DNA of 5,026 bases from an uncultured Eubacteriaceae bacterium (lineage in GTDB: Bacteria; Bacillota; Clostridia; Eubacteriales; UBA1433), in assembly GCA_937914785.1 (NCBI GenBank), contig CALGIV010000001.1, positions 1-5,026 of the forward strand, given 5' to 3'. The notes under the pieces are model-generated. The model ran no database searches, was not told where the DNA came from, and worked only from the letters and a program-made list of their open reading frames with translations. Positions 1 through 4,919 of the stretch are shown piece after piece (position 1 is the first letter of the stretch; every line of letters starts with the position of its first letter). The translations under genes were made by a program, and so were the position numbers.

Positions 1-2
1 TT

Positions 3-146
3 TTAGGCATTTCGGAAGATCTCTTTTGGGATGCCGACTTTTCCTTTATCCAATGCGTGGCGCAGAGCAAGCGAACGTTTGACGACTATATCAGCTATCA
101 ACAGCAGATTGAGCGCGAACGGCAGGAGCGCAGAAGAAGGCATTGA
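3..146 (+). CDS. C-terminal end of probable phage tail assembly chaperone (5' truncated)
   Basis: An open frame runs in from the window edge and ends at TGA 144-146, giving 47 residues that begin LGISEDLFWDADFSF and end in a strongly basic, charged tail (QERRRRH). No start lies inside the window. A short acidic/aromatic 'DADF-x-F' segment followed by a Gln/Arg-rich helix is typical of the C-terminal part of small siphophage tail assembly chaperones, which coat the tape measure protein before the tail tube polymerises. Position supports this: these proteins are encoded just upstream of the tape measure gene, and one lies downstream here, though displaced by 3 kb. In many phages this part is made by a programmed frameshift, but any slippery site would be upstream of the window. 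GC is about 49% (72 of 146 by hand count), higher than the genes that follow. The assignment rests on context and general character, so it is moderate. Confidence 0.55.
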   Translation, partial: LGISEDLFWDADFSFIQCVAQSKRTFDDYISYQQQIERERQERRRRH

Positions 147-152
147 GAATTC

Positions 153-180
153 TTGTAATCGTATAATATTGTGATATAAT
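153..180 (+). promoter_or_regulatory. Extended -10 promoter of lipoprotein gene 1
   Basis: TTGTAA (153-158), a 16-nt spacer and a consensus TATAAT (175-180), preceded by the extended -10 TG at 172-173. It starts only 6 nt after the upstream chaperone stop and sits 29 nt before the lipoprotein ATG. The same -35, -10, TG and spacing recur before lipoprotein gene 3 although half of the spacer bases differ, which argues that these elements are functional. A second TATAAT-like run lies at 162-167. Confidence 0.7.
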
Positions 181-197
181 AATCATAACGGGATAGC

Positions 198-204
198 AGG
201 AGGG
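198..204 (+). promoter_or_regulatory. Strong ribosome binding site of lipoprotein gene 1
   Basis: AGGAGGG ends 5 nt before the ATG at 210. The 18-nt stretch from this site through the third base of codon 2 is identical at lipoprotein gene 3 (2330-2347), so the two genes share their translation start signal and this start is well supported. Confidence 0.8.
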
Positions 205-209
205 TTTAA

Positions 210-914
210 ATGAAAAGGAACCGATGGATTTTAATAATACTTGTTTTGATTGCGGGACTTCTGGCAGGCTGCGGGCAACCGCCGCCACAGGCAAATGTAT
301 TTGAGAAAGGCAAGACGGTTGTTAATGCGGAGTTGACGCGAATTGTGTATGTAGGTGATGGACTGATATGTGGGTATGACGATGAACATCAACAGGAGTT
401 TTATTTGAGCCTGGTGAATCATGATGAGCAATACTCTGCCGAGCAAACTGCTTCAAGGGTGCGTTACAGTGGTGTTATACAAGAGGCTAATGAGGTAAAT
501 ATTCATATTGATATTCAAAATGCCAAAGATATAAAAGTATTGGAAAATAACCGTGACCCAGAAGTGGATCGTGAAGAAACACAGGAAGAACTGGATGAAC
601 AATTAATGGAGCGAGCGGTTGAAGCAAATTTCGAAGAAATGATGACAGGAGAAGTGGAGGAAACGAGTGTATATATCGTTGGTCAGGTTTCTTCCATAGG
701 GGAAGGACATATACTTTACGAGACTTCTTTTTTTATTAATGATGGAGAGCATGATTATTATGTAGAAGTTATCGAGCGTTTACCTAATATTTCAAAATAC
801 TGGTCTGAAGTAAAAGAAGGTAGTATGATAAAATTATATGGTGGATTTGTATTTGTTGATAAAGAAACGGGGTTACCGTGGATTGATGGTAGAATCATTG
901 AAATTATTGAATGA
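210..914 (+). CDS. Phage-encoded lipoprotein, two-domain paralogue 1 (candidate superinfection exclusion factor)
   Basis: 234 residues. The N-terminus is a lipoprotein signal peptide: basic MKRNR, hydrophobic residues 6-19, lipobox LAGC with the acylated Cys at 21, then a Pro/Gln-rich spacer (23-28). The mature protein looks like two beta-rich halves, about 31-112 and 150-234, joined by a very acidic linker (about 113-148, RDPEVDREETQEELDE). The pattern of alternating strands, as in VYIVGQVSSIG near 154-164 and the end motif KEGSMIKLYGG...TGLPW.DGRIIEI, suggests OB-fold-like domains; this is inference from pattern only. Predicted location is the outer face of a membrane, anchored by lipid. 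It is the first gene after the tail chaperone, with its own promoter and a strong ribosome site, so it could be expressed without the tail operon, including in a lysogen. Its first 92 residues are identical to paralogue 3. By analogy with lipoprotein Ltp of phage TP-J34, blocking DNA entry of related phages is a plausible role, but no homology to Ltp is visible. Confidence 0.85.
   Translation: MKRNRWILIILVLIAGLLAGCGQPPPQANVFEKGKTVVNAELTRIVYVGDGLICGYDDEHQQEFYLSLVNHDEQYSAEQTASRVRYSGVIQEANEVNIHIDIQNAKDIKVLENNRDPEVDREETQEELDEQLMERAVEANFEEMMTGEVEETSVYIVGQVSSIGEGHILYETSFFINDGEHDYYVEVIERLPNISKYWSEVKEGSMIKLYGGFVFVDKETGLPWIDGRIIEIIE
219..486 (+). repeat. 268-bp direct repeat, copy A (5' part of lipoprotein gene 1)
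   Basis: Identical, base for base as read, to 2351-2618 (offset 2132). It covers codon 4 through the second base of codon 93, that is most of the signal peptide and the first domain. Just before it, codon 3 differs (AGG versus CGA), and right after it the two genes diverge at both silent and replacement sites. The repeat is therefore sharply bounded inside two otherwise clearly diverged genes. Confidence 0.9.
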
Positions 915-921
915 TGAAAAA

Positions 922-952
922 AAGCTGATGGCAAGGTGTACGCATCATGCTT
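922..952. other. Imperfect hairpin after lipoprotein gene 1
   Basis: AAGCTGATG (922-930) pairs with CATCA-T-GCTT (943-952) with one bulged T and a 12-nt loop. It is not followed by a T run on the + strand, so it is a poor terminator for lipoprotein gene 1. On the - strand it is followed by seven T (the A run at 917-923), which would fit a terminator in that direction, but no - strand gene is seen. The rest of the 915-1052 gap shows no gene and no convincing promoter. Confidence 0.3.
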
Positions 953-1052
953 ATAAATTCAAAAGTAGAAGATGTCTTTGATTCACTGCACTGTGTGTGA
1001 TTGTATTCTAGTGGATAAAGTGCTGTTAAAAGAAAGCTGTAAGGAGAACTAA

Positions 1053-1442
1053 ATGGAAAACCATCAATCAAGCAATACGATGCCAATAAAATTCCATAAA
1101 TTTAACTGGTATTTTTTAACTCCAATACGTATATTGGGAGCTATTTATCAAATCTTTAATTTCAATGTAATTTATAGATTAGATATAGTTATCAATGCAT
1201 TAATTATATTCATATTAATAGCTGATATTATAACTTTTATAGGGTTTTTTAGATGGCGAGCATTTGCATGGTATATCCAGATGATAAAACTTATAGTTAT
1301 TGCAATAAACCTAGTTTTACAAGGATTTAATGGCGATCCGATAAATGTAAAATCTTTAATAGCAAAAGTTATAATAGCAATTGTATTTTTCTGTCTACAA
1401 TTTGTATATTATAAAAAACGAAAATGTTTATTTAATAATTGA
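1053..1442 (+). CDS. Small four-helix integral membrane protein, unknown function
   Basis: 129 residues, started by ATG with AAGGAG (1041-1046) 6 nt upstream, a good ribosome site. Four hydrophobic segments are visible at about residues 19-40, 45-66, 71-91 and 102-120, followed by a basic tail (KKRKC). The segments are rich in Ile and Phe, with few charged residues inside them. I do not recognise the family and see no catalytic motif. It lies between lipoprotein genes 1 and 2 in the same direction and is followed at once by a terminator. GC is about 23% (84 of 360 by hand count over 1081-1440), far below its neighbours, so it probably has a separate origin. A membrane partner for the lipoproteins, or a second exclusion or host-altering moron, are possible roles; both are guesses from context. 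The start codon, ribosome site, terminator and clean membrane topology make it likely a real gene. Confidence 0.75.
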   Translation: MENHQSSNTMPIKFHKFNWYFLTPIRILGAIYQIFNFNVIYRLDIVINALIIFILIADIITFIGFFRWRAFAWYIQMIKLIVIAINLVLQGFNGDPINVKSLIAKVIIAIVFFCLQFVYYKKRKCLFNN

Positions 1443-1462
1443 AGGGCTTTGGCTCTTTTTTT
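1442..1462 (+). terminator. Intrinsic terminator after the membrane protein gene
   Basis: The stem AAGGGC / GGCTCTT (1442-1457, one G-T pair, 4-nt loop) starts on the last base of the stop codon and runs into a T tract to 1462. The stem is short (6 bp) but well placed. It separates the membrane protein gene from the promoter of lipoprotein gene 2. Confidence 0.6.
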
Positions 1463-1479
1463 ATTAAGGAAGTGGCGTA

Positions 1480-1488
1480 TGCTATAAT
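1480..1488 (+). promoter_or_regulatory. Extended -10 promoter of lipoprotein gene 2
   Basis: TGCTATAAT is a perfect extended -10 element. The region 16-17 nt upstream (1460-1466) is T-rich and only a weak -35, and it overlaps the end of the preceding terminator. The other two lipoprotein genes also use a TGnTATAAT box, so this appears to be a shared design, although the flanking sequence is unrelated. Confidence 0.6.
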
Positions 1489-1515
1489 TTAATCAAAACT
1501 CAGGAGGAAAAGGTG

Positions 1516-2187
1516 ATGAGAAAAAAAGGGTTTGTATGGCCAATTCTTATAATGTTAGTGGCTCTTCTGGCAGGCTGCGGGCAACAAAATATGTTTGAAA
1601 AAGGAAATATTGTCAAAAATGTTGAGTTAGTGGAGATTACTTATATTGGAGAAACGGCTTTATGGGGTTTTGATAAAGAAGGAAAAGAATTTCGTGTGAG
1701 TTTACCTGAAACGATACAAATTGAGCAAACAGTTTCAAAAATTAGATTTAGTGGTGAAGTTACTTATAAAGGAGATACATTGATAATTGTGGAAGTGAAT
1801 AAACAGAAAGATATAAAGATATTAGATAATAAGCGAGACCCTAGTATTTATGAGGAGCCGGCGCAAGAAGAAATTGACGAGCAAGTGCGGCAGGAGGCGA
1901 TGGCAGCGGATTACGATGAAATCAACGCCGGAAATTGGCTTAACAAAAAAATATTTGTCGAGGGAACAGTAGAAGCAATTGAAGAGAACGTTCTGTGGCG
2001 CCTCACATTGCTTCAAAATGAAAACAAATATATTATATTGGTTTATGGAAGGATGCCTAATATAGAGGATGCATTGGCAGTATTGCAGGAAGGGGACCGT
2101 ATAAAGATTTACGGTTCAGTAAAGGGCAAGGATGAAACGACAGGGTTGCCGACAGTTTTTGGGAATATTATGGAAATAGTGGAATAA
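1516..2187 (+). CDS. Phage-encoded lipoprotein, divergent paralogue 2
   Basis: 223 residues from ATG 1516. A GTG at 1513 is also in frame, but AGGAGG (1502-1507) is 8 nt from the ATG and only 5 nt from the GTG, and the ATG start places the lipobox Cys at residue 21 as in the two paralogues. Signal peptide: MRKKG, hydrophobic core, LLAGC. The mature protein follows the same plan: FEKG...V.N.EL..I.Y.G near the start of domain 1, KDIKILDNKRDP before the acidic linker (EEPAQEEIDEQ), then a second domain ending EGDRIKIYG...TTGLP...G.IMEIVE. Overall similarity to paralogues 1 and 3 is clear but much lower than between those two. It has its own promoter and a strong terminator and is therefore a single-gene transcription unit. 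Role unknown; the same exclusion or tape-measure-binding hypothesis applies, possibly with a different target specificity. Confidence 0.85.
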   Translation: MRKKGFVWPILIMLVALLAGCGQQNMFEKGNIVKNVELVEITYIGETALWGFDKEGKEFRVSLPETIQIEQTVSKIRFSGEVTYKGDTLIIVEVNKQKDIKILDNKRDPSIYEEPAQEEIDEQVRQEAMAADYDEINAGNWLNKKIFVEGTVEAIEENVLWRLTLLQNENKYIILVYGRMPNIEDALAVLQEGDRIKIYGSVKGKDETTGLPTVFGNIMEIVE

Positions 2188-2221
2188 ATAAAAATAACTT
2201 TTAACAGCATAAAATGTTATT

Positions 2222-2260
2222 GCCGCAGTGTTGAAAGATGTCAATTTAGCGGCTTTTTTT
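2222..2260 (+). terminator. Intrinsic terminator after lipoprotein gene 2
   Basis: Outer stem GCCGC (2222-2226) / GCGGC (2249-2253) with an inner TTGA/TCAA stem, followed by seven T (2254-2260). It lies 34 nt after the stop codon and 26 nt before the next promoter, so it insulates gene 2 from gene 3. Confidence 0.8.
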
Positions 2261-2285
2261 ATTGCTGAAAAATGAAGCGAAATCT

Positions 2286-2313
2286 TTGTAATCGTGTGCC
2301 GTTATGATATAAT
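2286..2313 (+). promoter_or_regulatory. Extended -10 promoter of lipoprotein gene 3
   Basis: TTGTAA (2286-2291), 16-nt spacer, TATAAT (2308-2313) with TG at 2305-2306. The 17-nt stretch TGATATAATAATCATAA (2305-2321) is identical to 172-188 before gene 1, while much of the spacer differs. The predicted leader is only about 20 nt. Confidence 0.72.
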
Positions 2314-2329
2314 AATCATAATAGTAATT

Positions 2330-2336
2330 AGGAGGG
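2330..2336 (+). promoter_or_regulatory. Strong ribosome binding site of lipoprotein gene 3
   Basis: AGGAGGG followed by TTTAA and the ATG at 2342, the same signal and spacing as at gene 1. This fixes the start and indicates high translation. Confidence 0.8.
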
Positions 2337-2341
2337 TTTAA

Positions 2342-3049
2342 ATGAAACGAAACCGATGGATTTTAATAATACTTGTTTTGATTGCGGGACTTCTGGCAGG
2401 CTGCGGGCAACCGCCGCCACAGGCAAATGTATTTGAGAAAGGCAAGACGGTTGTTAATGCGGAGTTGACGCGAATTGTGTATGTAGGTGATGGACTGATA
2501 TGTGGGTATGACGATGAACATCAACAGGAGTTTTATTTGAGCCTGGTGAATCATGATGAGCAATACTCTGCCGAGCAAACTGCTTCAAGGGTGCGTTACA
2601 GTGGTGTTATACAAGAGGTTAATGATGTAAATATTCACATTGATATTCAAAGTGCAAAGGATTTAAAAGTATTGGAGAATAATCGAGATCCAGAGGTGGA
2701 TCGCTCAGAAACAGAAGAAGAACTGAACGAAGCACTAATAAAACGAGCAGTTAAAGCAAATTTTGAAGAAATGATGACAGGGGAATTGGAGGAAACAGGT
2801 ATATATATTGTTGGTCAAGTTTCTTCTATAGGAGACGCACATTTTTTCGGAGAATCTTCTTTTTTAATTAACGATGGTGAGAATGATTATTATATTACAG
2901 TGTGGGAAACAGTTTCAAAAGCGATAAAAAAAGTTTGGCCTGAGGTTAAAGAAGGTGTTATGATAAAGTTATATGGGAGTTATATGGGAGTAGATGAAGT
3001 AACAAATCTTCCTTGGGTAGAAGGCAGAGTCATTGAAATTATTGAATAA
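2342..3049 (+). CDS. Phage-encoded lipoprotein, two-domain paralogue 3
   Basis: 235 residues. The signal peptide and lipobox LLAGC (Cys 21) and the whole first domain through residue 92 are identical to paralogue 1. From residue 93 on, identity falls to roughly two thirds (about 45 differences over 142 positions by eye), with one inserted residue near the WETVSKAIKKVWPEVKEG segment. Changes are concentrated in the second domain: HFFGESSFLINDGENDYYITVWE against HILYETSFF...YYVEVIE in copy 1. The KEG.MIKLYG and RVIEIIE ends are kept. The sequence therefore shows an identical N-terminal half and a variable C-terminal half. It is a lipid-anchored surface protein by prediction and has its own promoter, ribosome site and terminator. 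It is the gene directly before the tape measure gene. Function is not known; exclusion of related phages is the favoured inference. Confidence 0.85.
   Translation: MKRNRWILIILVLIAGLLAGCGQPPPQANVFEKGKTVVNAELTRIVYVGDGLICGYDDEHQQEFYLSLVNHDEQYSAEQTASRVRYSGVIQEVNDVNIHIDIQSAKDLKVLENNRDPEVDRSETEEELNEALIKRAVKANFEEMMTGELEETGIYIVGQVSSIGDAHFFGESSFLINDGENDYYITVWETVSKAIKKVWPEVKEGVMIKLYGSYMGVDEVTNLPWVEGRVIEIIE
2351..2618 (+). repeat. 268-bp direct repeat, copy B (5' part of lipoprotein gene 3)
   Basis: Identical to 219-486. Both copies are in direct orientation, 1864 bp apart (487-2350), enclosing the end of gene 1, the membrane protein gene and lipoprotein gene 2. A repeat of this length could support homologous recombination that deletes the enclosed genes and leaves one hybrid lipoprotein gene. 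Confidence 0.9.
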
Positions 3050-3062
3050 TAAAAAATAATTA

Positions 3063-3086
3063 GCGGAGTAGTTACTCCGCTTTTTT
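3063..3086 (+). terminator. Strong intrinsic terminator between lipoprotein gene 3 and the tape measure gene
   Basis: A perfect 7-bp stem GCGGAGT / ACTCCGC with the 4-nt loop AGTT (3063-3080) and six T (3081-3086). It lies 13 nt after the lipoprotein stop and 48 nt before the tape measure ATG. Tail-operon transcripts from upstream would have to pass it, by antitermination or read-through, or the tape measure gene would need its own promoter in 3087-3134, where I see no convincing one. Confidence 0.85.
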
Positions 3087-3118
3087 ATTGCGTATTTTAA
3101 AACGAAACAAAAATAAGA

Positions 3119-3124
3119 AAGGAG
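3119..3124 (+). promoter_or_regulatory. Ribosome binding site of the tape measure gene
   Basis: AAGGAG lies 10 nt before the ATG at 3135. This supports that start, placing the gene only 48 nt behind the terminator. Confidence 0.65.
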
Positions 3125-3134
3125 ATTAGTAGAT

Positions 3135-4919
3135 ATGGGAGCAGAAAAATTAGATTTATCGGTGTTTGAAGGATATGAAAGTGAGCTTAGCAATGTAACA
3201 ATTTACATTATAAGAGCATCGGATGTTGTGGACGGTTTAACAAAGTTAATATTGAATCAATCTGGAGCGTTTCAAGGCCTGAACCAAGAATTATCACAAA
3301 GCAATTCTTATCTTGATTACATAAATAGTATGACATTTAATGATGTAATAACAAATATTGATAAAAGCAAAGAAAGTACAGCAGAATGGCTGGATGTTGC
3401 TACAGAAATTGGCAATGCATTTTCGATTGGTTCTACTTTAGGAATGGCAATCGCCAGCATAGAGGCTATTTCAGCTACGGCAGGGCCGTTGGGATTGGTA
3501 ATTGGGCTGGCATTTGCCGCTATTTATGCAATTGTTGAGTATGGGGATGAAATTTTCGAAGTGTTTAGTAAACAGGAAGAACCAATAGGTGTATTGACCA
3601 GGGGAATAGAATTTTTAACGGAGTGCACTGATGAATACGGGAATACAACAATACGTTATATTGATGAAATATCGGAAGGAACACGACAGGCTGCAGAAGA
3701 TTTTTTAGGAATGAGTGATACGGTTAAAGCTACTTTTGAAGGGATGGTGGGAGATAGTGAAACAGCCAATGAGGATATATTAAAAAATGTAGCAGACACA
3801 ACAGAAGAGTATACAAGTACAATCGTTCAGGGATATGAGGCTCAACGCGATGCTAAAATAGCATACTGGGAGGATGATGAATCTCTAACACAGGAACAAC
3901 GTGAGGCTTATATCGCTTTTGAAGAAGAATTTTATGCACAGAAAATAGCAAATGTAGAGGAAAATGAAGCGAAGATTAATGCTATTGTTCAGGAATCATT
4001 AGCGAATGAGGGCGTAATAACAGAAGAAGCTTGGGAAGAAATTAATAATATACTATTCGATATGCAGACACAGGGAATAGAAGCGTTATCAGAACATGCT
4101 TGGGAGTCTGACCTTATTATTGCGGATATGGTGAATTATGCAATTGATCAGGCCTGTAAAGAGGAAGAGGAAACAGTAGCGGCAGCAGAAAGAAAATTTA
4201 AGGAAGAATTTGGAATACTAAGTGAAAGGCAATTAACAAAAGAGAGATTAAATAAAGATGGATATGAAAAAGCAAAAGCTCAATTGGAGGAAGAACGTGA
4301 TACTGCAATTGCTGTTGCAGCGGAAAAGCGAGAAGGAAAAGTAAGTGAATTAAATAAGGAAAGAGACAGTTCAGATGAGATATTAAATAATATGTTGTGG
4401 GACGCTACGCTTAATAAGAATAATCTTAAAGGAGAGCTAGAAGAAGGACGAAATAGTGGCGCATTTACTTTAAGCCGGCTTTTTAAAGAATGGGATAAAT
4501 ATCGGCCAGATAAAAAACATTTTACCTCTGTTGTAACAGTGACAGGGGAAAAAGGAAGTATAAAGGGTTTCGCCACCGGCGGCCTGGTCACGCGTCCGGT
4601 CAACGCGATTGTCGGCGAGGGCGGGGAGTGCGAAGCGATTATTCCGTTAAGCAAATTCCCGCGCATTATGGCCGAGATTATGGCGCGCAACAATATCGGC
4701 GCGGGCGACATTGCGCCGCAGGAGCAGGCCAGCAGTGCGGTGAACGCAAAGTACGCCGCGGAATACAACATGCTTGCCGGCGCGATCAACCGGCTGGCCG
4801 ACAGGCCAAACGTCATATCCATCGACGGTCACGAATTGATGAGTGTTACGGCCGGCAACGCCGATAAGGTATACGGCAACCGGCTCGCGTACAGAGAGAG
4901 GGGGTTAGCACTTGTTTAA
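3135..4919 (+). CDS. Phage tail tape measure protein (mosaic)
   Basis: 594 residues, short to medium for a tape measure protein. These proteins set tail length and help move DNA through the host membrane. N-terminal part to about residue 95 is unrecognised. A hydrophobic, Gly/Ala-rich stretch at about 100-135 (SATAGPLGLVIGLAFAAIYAI) matches the membrane-active segment seen in many tape measures. Residues about 220-440 are charged, Glu/Lys-rich and predicted helical or coiled coil (QEQREAYIAFEEEFYAQK, EKAKAQLEEERDTAIAV). The C-terminal part, GFATGGLVTRPVNAIVGEGG at 478-497 then EAIIPLS, is a hallmark of Firmicutes tape measure C-termini, and I weigh it most. GC jumps from about 36% (4201-4560) to about 59% (4561-4920) exactly where this motif starts, so the gene looks like a hybrid. 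Its stop overlaps the start of the Dit-like gene, the usual order. At roughly 0.15 nm per residue a tail near 90 nm would be expected; this is a rule-of-thumb estimate. Confidence 0.88.
   Translation: MGAEKLDLSVFEGYESELSNVTIYIIRASDVVDGLTKLILNQSGAFQGLNQELSQSNSYLDYINSMTFNDVITNIDKSKESTAEWLDVATEIGNAFSIGSTLGMAIASIEAISATAGPLGLVIGLAFAAIYAIVEYGDEIFEVFSKQEEPIGVLTRGIEFLTECTDEYGNTTIRYIDEISEGTRQAAEDFLGMSDTVKATFEGMVGDSETANEDILKNVADTTEEYTSTIVQGYEAQRDAKIAYWEDDESLTQEQREAYIAFEEEFYAQKIANVEENEAKINAIVQESLANEGVITEEAWEEINNILFDMQTQGIEALSEHAWESDLIIADMVNYAIDQACKEEEETVAAAERKFKEEFGILSERQLTKERLNKDGYEKAKAQLEEERDTAIAVAAEKREGKVSELNKERDSSDEILNNMLWDATLNKNNLKGELEEGRNSGAFTLSRLFKEWDKYRPDKKHFTSVVTVTGEKGSIKGFATGGLVTRPVNAIVGEGGECEAIIPLSKFPRIMAEIMARNNIGAGDIAPQEQASSAVNAKYAAEYNMLAGAINRLADRPNVISIDGHELMSVTAGNADKVYGNRLAYRERGLALV

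Noticed and set aside
231..446. Identical 71-codon - strand frames at 231-446 and 2363-2578
   Set aside because: They are identical only because they are antisense to the 268-bp repeat; they have no ribosome site and no independent support.
978..1009. Possible promoter for the membrane protein gene (TTCACT with TATTCT, 16-nt spacer)
   Set aside because: Both boxes match only 4 of 6 positions and there is no extended -10 TG. Read-through from the gene 1 promoter, which lacks a good terminator, is an equally good explanation.
904..1086. 60-codon - strand frame spanning the gap between lipoprotein 1 and the membrane protein
   Set aside because: It overlaps both + strand genes, has no clear ribosome site and no recognisable protein features.
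1513..1515. GTG as start of lipoprotein gene 2
   Set aside because: Spacing to AGGAGG is 5 nt, compared with 8 nt for the ATG at 1516, and the ATG start aligns the lipobox Cys at residue 21 with the two paralogues. GTG cannot be fully excluded.
219..2618. Diversity-generating retroelement as the cause of the variable second domain
   Set aside because: No reverse transcriptase or template repeat is present in the window, and the differences between the copies are of all types and include an indel, not adenine-specific.
147..4563. Transposon or insertion sequence carrying the AT-rich block
   Set aside because: No transposase, no terminal inverted repeats at the edges and no target duplication found. 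The right edge lies inside an open reading frame, which suits homologous recombination better.
4280..4822. 180-codon open frame on the - strand
   Set aside because: It is fully antisense to the tape measure coding region, with no ribosome site seen and a low-complexity Ser/Pro/Leu composition. The + strand frame is supported by tape measure motifs.
4628..4867. 79-codon + strand frame and 61-codon - strand frame (4647-4832) in the GC-rich tape measure end
   Set aside because: Both are Arg/Gly/Ala-rich out-of-frame readings of a high-GC coding region, where stop codons are rare by chance.
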